In this document: positions 1-7,886 of the stretch, in pieces
Position numbering within the stretch: the first letter of the stretch is position 1
Layout: every line of letters begins with the position of its first letter
Assembly (NCBI GenBank): GCA_902478725.1
Contig: CABSMD010000099.1
Span: forward strand, 1 to 8,608
Direction of reading: 5' to 3'
Length of the DNA: 8,608 nucleotides
Origin: an uncultured Clostridia bacterium
Lineage (GTDB): Bacteria > Bacillota > Clostridia > HGM11514
Position numbers and translations under genes: made by a program
Notes under the pieces: model-generated
What the model saw: only the letters and a program-made list of their open reading frames with translations
What the model was told of the DNA's origin: nothing
Databases searched by the model: none

Positions 1-48
1 TCTACACTATCCTCTTCGTCGGCAGCGTCAGATGTGTATAAGAGACAG
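1..48 (+). other. Illumina Nextera i5 adapter sequence (contamination)
   Basis: This is synthetic sequence, not genome. Positions 1-7 are the end of the Illumina P5 stem (TCTACAC), 8-15 are an eight-base i5 index (TATCCTCT, which I recall as S503), 16-29 are the Nextera read-1 stem (TCGTCGGCAGCGTC), and 30-48 are the 19-bp Tn5 mosaic end (AGATGTGTATAAGAGACAG). The blocks are in the exact order of a Nextera library molecule. Native sequence therefore begins at 49. The 49-142 stretch has no gene I can support. It may itself derive from the single library fragment that carried the adapter. Confidence 0.98.
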
Positions 49-131
49 GTTCCGAAGTTTGATTCAGGGAAAAGAGAGTTGCTTTGTGTTCAATAGAGTT
101 TATGTTATGGAATCAACCCGCTTGGCGAATA

Positions 132-174
132 AGATATAAAATAAGGCCCGGTACACAAAAGTGTACCGGGCCTT
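132..174 (-). terminator. Intrinsic terminator of the pyruvate:ferredoxin oxidoreductase gene
   Basis: A perfect 14-bp stem (143-156 with 161-174, AAGGCCCGGTACAC and its complement) encloses a four-base loop. On the minus strand it starts 7 bases past the stop codon of the oxidoreductase gene and is followed by a T-rich run (ATTTTATATC). On the plus strand the stem is followed by GCTTTTG, so it could also stop converging transcription from the left, but no plus-strand gene is visible there. Confidence 0.93.
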
Positions 175-181
175 GCTTTTG

Positions 182-3100
182 TCACTCGGTCGCCTCTGCC
201 ATTCTTTTATAATATTGATACCTGTCCTGTGCTTCCTGCTTTGCCTGCCGGAAGAGACGGTCCGCTTCGTCCGGATTTTGTTTCATCAAAGAAGTGAACC
301 GGATCTCACCCTTTAGGAAGTCCTCGATCTCCATGACGGGTTCCTTACTATCCAGAATCAACGGATTCTTTCCCTGTTCCTTTAAGGTGGGGTTATAGCG
401 GTACAACAGCCAGTAGCCGGACTCCACCGCCTCCTTTTCCTCGTTGAGCGATTTCCCCATTCCGTTTAGGATGCCATGGCTGATGCAGGGCGCGTAAGCC
501 AAAATAATGGAGGGGCCATGATAGCTTTCCGCTTCGTGCAGCGCGTCAAGCAGCTGCTTTTTGTTTGCGCCCATCGACACACTGGCGACATAAACATAGC
601 CGTAACTCATGGCCATGAGTCCCAAATCCTTCTTTTTGGTGCGCTTGCCCGCCGCGGCAAACTTGGCGACCGCGCCGCGCGGGGTGGCCTTTGACGATTG
701 CCCGCCGGTGTTGGAATACACCTCGGTGTCCAGAATCAAAAGGTTGACATCCGCCCCGCTTGCGATTACATGATCCAGCCCGCCGTAGCCGATGTCATAG
801 GCCCAGCCGTCCCCACCGATCATCCAGATTGATTTTTTGGTAAACAAATCCTTCAAGCTGTAGATTTCCTGTAACAGTTGGCTTGTTTCCCCATTGGCAG
901 TTTTGATTTTTTGCGGGAGGAGCTCACGCAGACGGTTGCCCGCTTTGCGAGAACCTTCCGCAACTTCCTTGTTTTGAATCCAGTCTTCCATCGCCTCTGC
1001 AAGCTCTTCGCAGCAGGGCTGTTCTAAAAAGCGTTTCATCAGCAATTCCAGGCGTTCCCGCCGCTGGTTGAGCGCCAGGTGGAAGCCATACCCATACTCC
1101 GCGTTGTCCTCAAACAGAGAATTACCCCAGGCCGGGCCATGGCCGTCATAGTTGATGGTATAGGGGTTGGACGGCATACTGCCGCCATAAATCGAGGAAC
1201 AGCCGGTGGCGTTTGCAATCAGCATCCGGTCGCCAAAGAGCTGGGTAACCAGCCGGACATAAGGTGTTTCCCCACAGCCGGCACAGGCACCGGAGAATTC
1301 GAACAGGGGTTTTGCAAACTGGCAGTCCTTGACTGTTTTGGTGGACACGGCAATGTCGGGACGTGGCAGCTTGGCGGCGTAATCCCAGTTAGGCTCCTCT
1401 ATGCCGATCCGGTCTTCGAACGGCTCCATCACCAGCGCCTTTTGCTTGGCCGGGCAGATATCCGCACAGTTGCCGCAGCCGGTACAGTCAAGCGGGCTGA
1501 CCTGAATGCGGAAGCGTTTGCCTTCATATGCCTTGCCAAGCGCGTCCAGGGTGACAAAACTACCCGGTACCGTATCGGCTTTATCCATCAGGAAGGGACG
1601 GATACAGGCGTGCGGACAGACGTAGGCGCACTGGTTACACTGAATGCAGTTTTCCGGAATCCATTTGGGGATGTTGACCGCAATCCCGCGTTTTTCATAC
1701 TGGGTCGTACCGACCTCCACCACGCCGTCCGGCGAGAAGGCGCTCACCGGCAGTTTATCGCCCTCTAAAGAGAGCATCGGATGCGCCACATTTTCAAAAT
1801 AGTCGGTGGTGGAGATGCGCAGGGGTTCGGCGCCTTCCTTTGTGGTTTTCCAGCTTTCCGGGTACGCCACCTCAGTCAGGCCGTTCAGCCCTGCATCTAC
1901 AGCGGCATTGTTCATCTGAACAATTTTTTCCCCTTTTCGCCCATAAGACTTAATAATCGCCTCTTTCATGTACTCTACCGCTTCCTCCGGCGGGATAATC
2001 TTAGTTACCTGGAAAAAGGCCGCCATCATGATCATGTTAATCCGCGCGCCAAGACCGATTTCTTGCGCTAGACGGATTGCATCCACGTTATAAAATTTTA
2101 AGCCCTTATTCGCAATGATTTGTTTGAGCGAGGCAGGCAGGTTGACTTCCAGCTCCTCAATGCTGCTCCAGGGGGAGTTGAGCAGGAAGGTACCCCCTTG
2201 CCGAATGCCGTCGAGAATCTTATAACGGCAGACATAGGAGGGGTTATGGCAGGCGACAAAATCCACAACATCTGAGATATAAGGGGATTTGATCGGCTGC
2301 TTGCCAAACCGCAGGTGGGATACCGTGATACCGCCCGATTTTTTCGAGTCGTACACAAAATACCCTTGTGCAAACATGTCTGTGTGATCGCCAATGATTT
2401 TAATTGTGTTTTTGTTCGCCCCGACGGTACCGTCCGAACCCAGCCCGTAAAAGCGGCAGCGGGTCACGTCTTTGGGCGAGGGGTCAATCTCTTCTTTAAC
2501 CGGCAGGGAAAGCCCGGTTACATCATCCTCTATTCCCACGGTGAAATGATTTTTGGGAGCCGAGTCATTGAGGTTGTCAAACACCGCCTTGACCATCGAC
2601 GGAGTGAATTCCTTTGACGCAAGGCCGTACCTGCCGCCTACCACCGTAATATCGTTACGCTTGGCATGGTCAAGCGCGGCGACCACGTCGAGATAAAGAG
2701 GTTCCCCAACCGCGCCTGGCTCTTTGGTCCGGTCTAAAACAGCAATGCGGCGTACCGTATCCGGCAGCGCCTCCATAAAATGCCGGATGGAGAAGGGACG
2801 GTAAAGCCGAACTTTCAGTACGCCAATCTTTTCGCCCTTTTCAGTCAGATAGGAGACCGTTTCCTCCGCCGTGTCCGCTCCGGAGCCCATGATGACGATC
2901 ACCCGCTCTGCATCCGGCGCGCCGCAATAATCAAAGAGGTGGTACCGTCGCCCGGTCTTTTGGTAAAACAGATCCATGGCGGCCAGGACGTTTTGCGGAA
3001 CCTCATGATAAAAGCGGTTGGATGCCTCGCGGTTTTGGAAAAAGATGTCCGGGTTCTGGGTGGTGCCGCGCTGATCGGGATGCTCGGGGTTCATTGCGCG

Positions 3101-3715
3101 TTTGCGAAATTGCTCAATTGCCTCATGATCCACCATTTCGGCCATCAGCTCGTAAGGAACGGGCTCGATCTTCTGAATCTCATGCGAGGTGCGGAAACCG
3201 TCAAAAAAGTGCAGAAACGGCAGACTGGATTGGATAGCAGCCAGATGCGCCACCGTCGCTAAGTCCATGACCTCCTGAACCGAGGAGGAAGCCAACATGG
3301 AAAAACCGGTCTGGCGGCAGGCCATCACGTCCGAATGGTCGCCAAAGATCGAGAGGGCATGAGAGGCGACGGTGCGCGCGCTCACATGAAATACGGCGGG
3401 CAGCAGCTCACCTGCGATTTTATACATGTTGGGAATCATCAAAAGCAGCCCCTGTGAGGCGGTGAAGGTGGTGGTGAGGGAGCCGGCCGCAAGCGCGCCG
3501 TGCACCGCGCCGGAGGCGCCCGCCTCGGACTGCAGCTCGGCGACCTGCATGGTCTGGCCAAAGATGTTCTTTCGCCCCTGCGCTGCCCATTCGTCGCAGA
3601 CCTCCGCCATTGTGGTTGACGGCGTGATCGGATAGATCGCAGCGTTATCACTGAATGCATAGGCCACATGGGCGGCCGCCGTGTTGCCGTCCATGGTCAG
3701 TTTCTTTTTGCTCAT
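182..3715 (-). CDS. nifJ: Pyruvate:ferredoxin (flavodoxin) oxidoreductase, single-chain
   Basis: This cytoplasmic homodimeric enzyme oxidises pyruvate with CoA to acetyl-CoA and CO2 and passes electrons to ferredoxin or flavodoxin; it is the central pyruvate step in fermenting anaerobes. The 1177 residues carry the full fused architecture. The N-terminal pyrimidine-binding domain has YPITPSTT at 28-35, with Thr31, Glu64 and Arg114 at the positions known for the Desulfovibrio africanus enzyme. A two-cluster ferredoxin domain has Cys690/693/696/700 and Cys744/747/750/754. The TPP domain has CAGC (811-814), Cys839, GGDGWAYDIG (967-976), SNTGGQ (1001-1006) and Cys1077, which complete the proximal cluster. 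All twelve cluster cysteines are present. The length indicates that the C-terminal extension of the D. africanus protein is absent. The ATG follows AGGAGG at 3731-3726. The gene is flanked by terminators and so monocistronic. A TAAAAT at 3756-3751 is the best -10 candidate, without a good -35. The symbol could equally be por or pfor. Confidence 0.97.
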   Translation of the reverse strand: MSKKKLTMDGNTAAAHVAYAFSDNAAIYPITPSTTMAEVCDEWAAQGRKNIFGQTMQVAELQSEAGASGAVHGALAAGSLTTTFTASQGLLLMIPNMYKIAGELLPAVFHVSARTVASHALSIFGDHSDVMACRQTGFSMLASSSVQEVMDLATVAHLAAIQSSLPFLHFFDGFRTSHEIQKIEPVPYELMAEMVDHEAIEQFRKRAMNPEHPDQRGTTQNPDIFFQNREASNRFYHEVPQNVLAAMDLFYQKTGRRYHLFDYCGAPDAERVIVIMGSGADTAEETVSYLTEKGEKIGVLKVRLYRPFSIRHFMEALPDTVRRIAVLDRTKEPGAVGEPLYLDVVAALDHAKRNDITVVGGRYGLASKEFTPSMVKAVFDNLNDSAPKNHFTVGIEDDVTGLSLPVKEEIDPSPKDVTRCRFYGLGSDGTVGANKNTIKIIGDHTDMFAQGYFVYDSKKSGGITVSHLRFGKQPIKSPYISDVVDFVACHNPSYVCRYKILDGIRQGGTFLLNSPWSSIEELEVNLPASLKQIIANKGLKFYNVDAIRLAQEIGLGARINMIMMAAFFQVTKIIPPEEAVEYMKEAIIKSYGRKGEKIVQMNNAAVDAGLNGLTEVAYPESWKTTKEGAEPLRISTTDYFENVAHPMLSLEGDKLPVSAFSPDGVVEVGTTQYEKRGIAVNIPKWIPENCIQCNQCAYVCPHACIRPFLMDKADTVPGSFVTLDALGKAYEGKRFRIQVSPLDCTGCGNCADICPAKQKALVMEPFEDRIGIEEPNWDYAAKLPRPDIAVSTKTVKDCQFAKPLFEFSGACAGCGETPYVRLVTQLFGDRMLIANATGCSSIYGGSMPSNPYTINYDGHGPAWGNSLFEDNAEYGYGFHLALNQRRERLELLMKRFLEQPCCEELAEAMEDWIQNKEVAEGSRKAGNRLRELLPQKIKTANGETSQLLQEIYSLKDLFTKKSIWMIGGDGWAYDIGYGGLDHVIASGADVNLLILDTEVYSNTGGQSSKATPRGAVAKFAAAGKRTKKKDLGLMAMSYGYVYVASVSMGANKKQLLDALHEAESYHGPSIILAYAPCISHGILNGMGKSLNEEKEAVESGYWLLYRYNPTLKEQGKNPLILDSKEPVMEIEDFLKGEIRFTSLMKQNPDEADRLFRQAKQEAQDRYQYYKRMAEATE

Positions 3716-3790
3716 AGCTATGTTACCTCCTGAATATGCTTGATTCTCCTATTTTATCCGGTTTCAAAAGGCGCTATTCCAAAAGTGGAA

Positions 3791-3822
3791 AGAAAAACAG
3801 CCTTCTTTGGTAAAGAAGACTG
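3791..3822 (-). terminator. Intrinsic terminator of the comEC-holA unit
   Basis: Arms 3798-3808 and 3812-3822 form an 11-bp stem with a 3-base loop. The single non-Watson-Crick position (3801/3819) is a G-U wobble in minus-strand RNA but an A-C mismatch in plus-strand RNA. The T run (GTTTTTC) follows on the minus strand. Both facts assign it to leftward transcription, 37 bases past the holA stop. It separates holA from the oxidoreductase gene, whose promoter must lie in the roughly 60 bases that follow. Confidence 0.88.
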
Positions 3823-3859
3823 CTCACATGAAAATTATTTCTTGTTCCTAGTACGGACG

Positions 3860-4840
3860 CTACTGCATCAGCCCGGCCACGTATTCCTCCAGCAGCAGCC
3901 ATTCGTCCGCCGCGCTGGATTTTAATTTCAGGTCGGCCGATGCGGATAAGGCAATCATCCCCGTCAGCTTCTTCTCCGGCACCGCCGCGGCGGTACGCTG
4001 GTGCAGTTTGAGGACATAGGGGTGCAGGCCGGTCGACTGCGGGCTCGGCGCAGTCGCTTTGGCTACCTTATAGATATCGCAGAAATTTTTGGAGAGGATG
4101 CTGACGATCTTGACCGGGCTTTCCCGCAGCGATTTCAGGTCGTGCAGGATGGCAAAGGCGGTGTTTGCCCGCTTTTGCAATATCGCGTTCGCCAGGTCGA
4201 AAATCCTGTTTTCCACCGGCTTTGCGACCAGCTCATCGATCTGCCGTTTATCGATGGCCTCCCCTTCAACATAATTGCAGAGCTTGTCCACCTCATGTTC
4301 GATATGCTCCATCCGGGTACCGCAACAGGAGAGGAGGTAATCCATATTTTTTACCGTGATCTTTTTGCCGCGCTGGCGAATGAGGATATTCATCCAGGAC
4401 TTCAGCTGTGCCTCCTCCATGTACTTGAATTCCACCACCGCGCCGTTTTTTTCGACGAGGGAAAGCAGCTTTTTTTGCCGCTTATCGATCGCCGCCTCCG
4501 CGAACAGGACGCATAAATAGGGCGGGATGTCGGAAAGCGCCGCCTCCCAATATTCCTTGTCGGCGGCCCGGGGCGTTTTGAACAGCCCGGTATCCTTGAC
4601 GATCAGCAGTTTGCGCTCGGCAAACACCGGAGGCGTTTTGATACATTCGCCGATCGCCTCCAAATCCATCTTGTCGAACACCGACAGGTTAAAGTCCGCC
4701 AGGGTAGAATCGGGCAGAAGCAGCCCCTTGATCTGGTTGATATAATGCAACACCAGATAGCCTTCCTCGCCATAAAACAGATAGGCATTGCGAACAATCC
4801 CGTCCGCAAGCTCTTTTTTCAACTCATTTACCTTCATCAT
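3860..4840 (-). CDS. holA: DNA polymerase III, delta subunit (clamp loader)
   Basis: Delta is the wrench of the clamp loader: it binds and opens the beta sliding clamp so it can be placed on primed DNA. From the ATG at 4840 the protein is 326 residues, normal for the Firmicute family (YqeN in Bacillus). Visible family features are the N-terminal YLFYGEEGYLV (20-30), FAERKLLIVKD (73-83), the helical middle region LCNYV...IDELVAKPVENRIFDLANAI (187-220), LRESPVKIVSILSKNF (238-253) and the C-terminal ADLKLKSS (302-309). As expected for delta, there is no P-loop, so it should not hydrolyse ATP. An in-frame ATG at 4858 would add six residues, but GAGGG at 4851-4847 is a ribosome binding site correctly spaced for 4840 (or the adjacent ATG at 4837), so the shorter start is preferred. 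It follows comEC by 42 bases, the arrangement known from Bacillus, and is probably co-transcribed with it. Confidence 0.95.
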   Translation of the reverse strand: MMKVNELKKELADGIVRNAYLFYGEEGYLVLHYINQIKGLLLPDSTLADFNLSVFDKMDLEAIGECIKTPPVFAERKLLIVKDTGLFKTPRAADKEYWEAALSDIPPYLCVLFAEAAIDKRQKKLLSLVEKNGAVVEFKYMEEAQLKSWMNILIRQRGKKITVKNMDYLLSCCGTRMEHIEHEVDKLCNYVEGEAIDKRQIDELVAKPVENRIFDLANAILQKRANTAFAILHDLKSLRESPVKIVSILSKNFCDIYKVAKATAPSPQSTGLHPYVLKLHQRTAAAVPEKKLTGMIALSASADLKLKSSAADEWLLLEEYVAGLMQ

Positions 4841-4882
4841 ATCGATCCCTCGTATCATAAGATTGGCAGGGGATTGCCGCCC

Positions 4883-7006
4883 TTACCATGCGGCAATCCC
4901 GGTCTTGAGCCTTTTGATCGTACCACGGCGAACATAAACGGTCATGTTGGATAACACCGGATATTCCTGTACCGTTCCATTTGTATGGAAAAGGAGGGAA
5001 CGGCGGAACAGATTTTTAACCAATGGGCAATAGGTATCCTCCTCATCCGGCGGCAGGATACGTGCAACCAGCGTTTCGGCGGAGTAAAGCGTAAATCTTT
5101 TGTCATGTGTGACCTGTAGGACGCCGTCTTTGCCGGCGCGAATCCCCTTTGTTCCGTCAAGCAGGCGAAAAGCGGCCCCACAGCTTTCGGCGGTCCGGCG
5201 CGCCTCTTCCGCGCCTTCCTCACTGTCAAATCCTAGCACCACCCCGCCTTTGATATACTCCTCCAAATCGGAAAGCAGGCTGATGGTATCTTTATTATAA
5301 TTGCTCAGCACCAGGATAGCAATCTTTTTTATGCCGGATTTTTTAAAATACGACTGTAAATTTTTTAACGATATCGCATAGGATGTATGTTTATCTACCA
5401 TGCAGCCGGCGATCAGGAGGTTGCTCCGGTCAACCGGTTGGATCAGCAGATTGTCGATCCGTCCAGCCTCAATCGTGGTGATTTTCAGATATTGGGCGTC
5501 CGCCAGACGAAAGGCGGAAAAGAGAACAATAAAAGACAGCATAATACAAAAGGCAGCCTTTACCCGGATCCGGTGGGCATAGCAATATAAAAATAAGAGG
5601 ATTGCAAGGTAGGCGGCTATGGTAAAAACACCGGGGGTCGGCACAGACACTGCCGAAAAGGGCAGAGCAGCCAAGGCCTCCAGCATCCGATAGAACAGCA
5701 GTGTCAGCCTGTGCAGGAGGACGGCAAAGACGGACGCGCCCGCCGGAAAAACCATATTGAGCAGCACCAGCACAAAAGCGCCGACAAGAAGCAATGGGAA
5801 GACCGGAACAGCCAACAAATTCGCAAGCGGCGAGATCAGCGAACATTCATTGAAGTAATAGGCGATAATGACGCAGGTGGCCAAGTATGCCGACAGGGTT
5901 ACTGACAACAACCCCGCCGCCCGGTCGGAAACGTCGCGCCTTTTCAAAAATTCCCGCATTGGCTTTGCAAAGAGAAGGATGCCGAGCGTAGCGGCAAACG
6001 AGAGGATAAAGCTTACATCCAATATCGCATAGGGCTGGACCACCAGGATCACGACGGCCGCGACCGCCAGGGAATTGATCGGGTCGGCTTCCGCCAGGAC
6101 ACAGTCGGCCAGCATGAGTATCATCCCCATGATACAGGCGCGGACCACCGACGGCGTAAAGCCCATGACCGGCATAATGCAAAGCAGAACCAGGATGCAA
6201 AGGATGGAAACCGGCCGCCTCTTTATGCGCAGCAGCTGGAGCAGGCCGATCAAAAAGCCGGTCAGAATGGAGACGTGCAGACCGGATACCGCCATTACGT
6301 GCGACGTTCCGGTTCTGGAGAAAACATTTTTTTGTTTCTCGTTCAGCTCAGATTTGTCGCCGGTCGACATGGCAATCAGCAGGCCCTTGCTTGGCGCGGG
6401 GATGTAGTCGCGGATGGTGTCTATGATCCTTTGCCGGAGCAGGACGGCACGGTCAAGGAGGGTGTGGCTTGCATCCGCCGTTTTCTCCAGCGATTCGGCG
6501 TAGCCGATCAGGTAAACCCCTTTGCCTTTGAGGTAGTTTCCGTAATCGAAGCTGTTCTGCGGCTTAATCCGTCCCGCCGCCTCCACCATAGCGGTACCCT
6601 TGACCGTTTCACCGAGCTGAAACCCAGGCGCTGCACTGATCTGCATCCTCCCGTGGATAAGGTAACGGTATTCGCCGGCGCTGACAAAGCTTGGTCTTAT
6701 TTTATAGGTAGAACTGTTTTCATTTTTCTCTGACGGAATGTCCACAATCCGCCCTTCGAACGTAACCGTCTGGCCGTGCAGTGCGTTGGTCGGCTGAATG
6801 TATCTTTTCTGGTACGTCCAAAGATGGATCGTTGCAAACAAAACGGCGAGAATCAAAAAGAGATAGGCCGCCCGTTTGTAATAGAGGGAGACGGCAGCCA
6901 GCACAAGTAGCGCGCCTAAAAGCCCGACACCCGGATTTACGCCGCTTAACCAAACCATGATTCCATACAGGTAACTCAGACAGACCCAAACCATTGGACG
7001 TTTCAT
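4883..7006 (-). CDS. comEC: ComEC/Rec2 competence DNA-uptake channel protein
   Basis: ComEC forms the membrane channel through which single-stranded DNA enters the cytoplasm during natural transformation. From the ATG at 7006 it is 707 residues. In order: hydrophobic N-terminal segments (about 5-64); an extracellular OB-fold domain ending in NSFDYGNYLKGKGVYLIGY (151-169); the Competence transmembrane domain with GTSHVMAVSGLHVS (233-246), GFTPSVVRACIMG (282-294), LDVSFILSFAATLGI (329-343) and ISPLANLLAVPVF (391-403); further membrane helices to about 502; and a soluble C-terminal region. That last region aligns in layout with the usual metallo-beta-lactamase-like domain, but SNYNKDT (568-574) stands where HxHxDH is expected. 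The GTG-rich upstream Met at 7021 sits on the T-tail of a terminator and has no ribosome binding site. The ATG at 7006 has GGTGGGG five bases upstream, so it is chosen. No comEA is next to it here. Clostridia often keep comEC without proven transformability. Confidence 0.94.
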   Translation of the reverse strand: MKRPMVWVCLSYLYGIMVWLSGVNPGVGLLGALLVLAAVSLYYKRAAYLFLILAVLFATIHLWTYQKRYIQPTNALHGQTVTFEGRIVDIPSEKNENSSTYKIRPSFVSAGEYRYLIHGRMQISAAPGFQLGETVKGTAMVEAAGRIKPQNSFDYGNYLKGKGVYLIGYAESLEKTADASHTLLDRAVLLRQRIIDTIRDYIPAPSKGLLIAMSTGDKSELNEKQKNVFSRTGTSHVMAVSGLHVSILTGFLIGLLQLLRIKRRPVSILCILVLLCIMPVMGFTPSVVRACIMGMILMLADCVLAEADPINSLAVAAVVILVVQPYAILDVSFILSFAATLGILLFAKPMREFLKRRDVSDRAAGLLSVTLSAYLATCVIIAYYFNECSLISPLANLLAVPVFPLLLVGAFVLVLLNMVFPAGASVFAVLLHRLTLLFYRMLEALAALPFSAVSVPTPGVFTIAAYLAILLFLYCYAHRIRVKAAFCIMLSFIVLFSAFRLADAQYLKITTIEAGRIDNLLIQPVDRSNLLIAGCMVDKHTSYAISLKNLQSYFKKSGIKKIAILVLSNYNKDTISLLSDLEEYIKGGVVLGFDSEEGAEEARRTAESCGAAFRLLDGTKGIRAGKDGVLQVTHDKRFTLYSAETLVARILPPDEEDTYCPLVKNLFRRSLLFHTNGTVQEYPVLSNMTVYVRRGTIKRLKTGIAAW

Positions 7007-7021
7007 TGCAACCCCACCCAT

Positions 7022-7053
7022 AAAAGAAAGGAGCGCCCAAACTGCAGGCGCTC
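7022..7053 (-). terminator. Terminator between the NlpC/P60 gene and comEC
   Basis: Seven perfect base pairs (GAGCGCC 7031-7037 with GGCGCTC 7047-7053) enclose a nine-base loop. On the minus strand the hairpin is followed by CTTTCTTTT. It starts 22 bases after the NlpC/P60 stop codon. The tail runs directly into the first in-frame ATG of comEC, leaving no room for a separate promoter, so comEC may rely on read-through or on a promoter inside the upstream gene. Confidence 0.75.
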
Positions 7054-7075
7054 GATTTACCGATTGATTCGTTGT

Positions 7076-7750
7076 TTAATATGCAATCCTTCTGACGACG
7101 ACCAGATTCCTTATGTAGTAGTCCGTGTTAATATCACTCAGTTTCACACCCTGCCCGTTCTGCGCGGCGTGAACCATCATTCCGCCGCCCACATAGATGC
7201 CGGCATGATTGATCGCCGTGCAGCCAGGAGAGGTAAACAGCATCAGATCACCGGCCGTCATGTTTTCTCTTGCCACCCACAGACCATTGCTGCCCTGGTC
7301 TGCCGCGATGCGGTTGATGGAATACCCAAACTGCCCGAAAACATACTGGGTAAAGCCGGAACAATCGAATCCCGCCGGCGTAGTCCCGCCGTATACATAA
7401 GGCGTACCCACGAAGCCCTTGGCATATTCGGCAATTCTCTGTCCAACACTGCGGTCGGCGTACCGGTTCGCATCGCTGACCTCCCGGACACTGATGTAAT
7501 CTCCGATCATCCAGCCGCTGATGCCATTGCAGTTGATATGGTACCAACCATTTTCATAGCCGTCTACATCCGCTACCGTTCCGCGGGTAAGCTGGCCGAC
7601 CACCGCATGCTCCGTGGAAGGGCCGCTGCGCACGTTTACCACGTCGCCCGCTACGATTCCCACCGCGTTGCCCGCGTAAACCGTTACAGCGGACAGCACC
7701 ATGACTGCACAGACCGCCAAAACAGCGGCCAGTCTCATCATTTGTTTCAT
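7076..7750 (-). CDS. Secreted SH3b-NlpC/P60 peptidoglycan endopeptidase
   Basis: This is a predicted exported cysteine peptidase that cuts stem peptides in peptidoglycan (typically gamma-D-Glu to diamino acid bonds) and so remodels the wall. From the ATG at 7750 it has 224 residues. There is a signal peptide (positive MKQMMR, hydrophobic 7-22, likely cleavage after VYA at 24-26). A bacterial SH3 domain covers about 31-90, with VNVRSGPS at 38-45. The NlpC/P60 domain covers about 103-224, with catalytic Cys130 in FDCSGF, His182 in NHAGIYVG and a third polar residue, His194, in MVHAA. Spacing between these residues (52 and 12) suits an active family member such as Spr. A GTG at 7774 would extend it by eight residues but has no ribosome binding site; GGGGG at 7761-7757 serves the ATG. 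It has its own promoter, a candidate WalR box at the start of transcription and its own terminator. The exact cleavage specificity cannot be read from sequence. Confidence 0.94.
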   Translation of the reverse strand: MKQMMRLAAVLAVCAVMVLSAVTVYAGNAVGIVAGDVVNVRSGPSTEHAVVGQLTRGTVADVDGYENGWYHINCNGISGWMIGDYISVREVSDANRYADRSVGQRIAEYAKGFVGTPYVYGGTTPAGFDCSGFTQYVFGQFGYSINRIAADQGSNGLWVARENMTAGDLMLFTSPGCTAINHAGIYVGGGMMVHAAQNGQGVKLSDINTDYYIRNLVVVRRIAY

Positions 7751-7840
7751 TTTGTACCCCCGATTTTCGCCCACTCAACAGGCGGGCTTTTCTTTCGTAA
7801 GGATGCTCACATGATTTCAGTAACAAAACGGAAACCAATT

Positions 7841-7857
7841 TGTAAACATCGTGTAAC
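7841..7857 (+). promoter_or_regulatory. Candidate WalR (YycF) box at the NlpC/P60 start of transcription
   Basis: TGTAAA (7841-7846), five bases, TGTAAC (7852-7857) is an exact match on the plus strand to TGTWAH-N5-TGTWAH, the WalR consensus from Bacillus subtilis and Staphylococcus aureus. It begins one base past the -10 box of the leftward promoter and spans about -6 to +11, a position that would suit repression. WalR regulons are rich in wall hydrolases, which fits the gene controlled. Binding is inferred, not shown. Confidence 0.6.
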
Positions 7858-7886
7858 ATTTTAATATAAAAACAGCCTGCTGTCAA
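7858..7886 (-). promoter_or_regulatory. Sigma-A-type promoter of the NlpC/P60 gene
   Basis: On the minus strand a perfect TTGACA (7886-7881) is followed after exactly 17 bases by TAAAAT (7863-7858). Transcription would start near 7851, giving a leader of about 100 bases. The -35 box is part of the 3' arm of the terminator hairpin of the upstream gene. The leader can form a small hairpin (7769-7774 with 7782-7787, one G-U pair in the RNA) just before the ribosome binding site. Confidence 0.82.

Noticed and set aside
30..48. Tn5 mosaic end as evidence of a natural transposon
   Set aside because: It is preceded in exact order by the read-1 stem, an index and the P5 stem, so it comes from library preparation.
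1079..1768. Long plus-strand open frame (229 codons) and several others opposite the oxidoreductase gene
   Set aside because: They lie entirely antisense to a clearly real gene, have no ribosome binding site or recognisable domain, and have the odd composition of codon-shadow frames.
3716..3790. Rex (NADH-sensing) operator upstream of the oxidoreductase gene
   Set aside because: I looked for the TTGTGAAN4TTCACAA-like palindrome and found none.
7769..7795. Plus-strand terminator (GC stem followed by TTTTCTTT)
   Set aside because: No plus-strand gene ends there, and the stem has an A-C mismatch in plus-strand RNA but a G-U pair in minus-strand RNA, so it is better read as a hairpin in the NlpC/P60 leader.
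7064..7864. Plus-strand open frame of 266 codons opposite the NlpC/P60 gene
   Set aside because: It runs antisense through a gene with intact signal peptide, SH3b and catalytic residues and through its promoter and terminator; no family resemblance or ribosome binding site.
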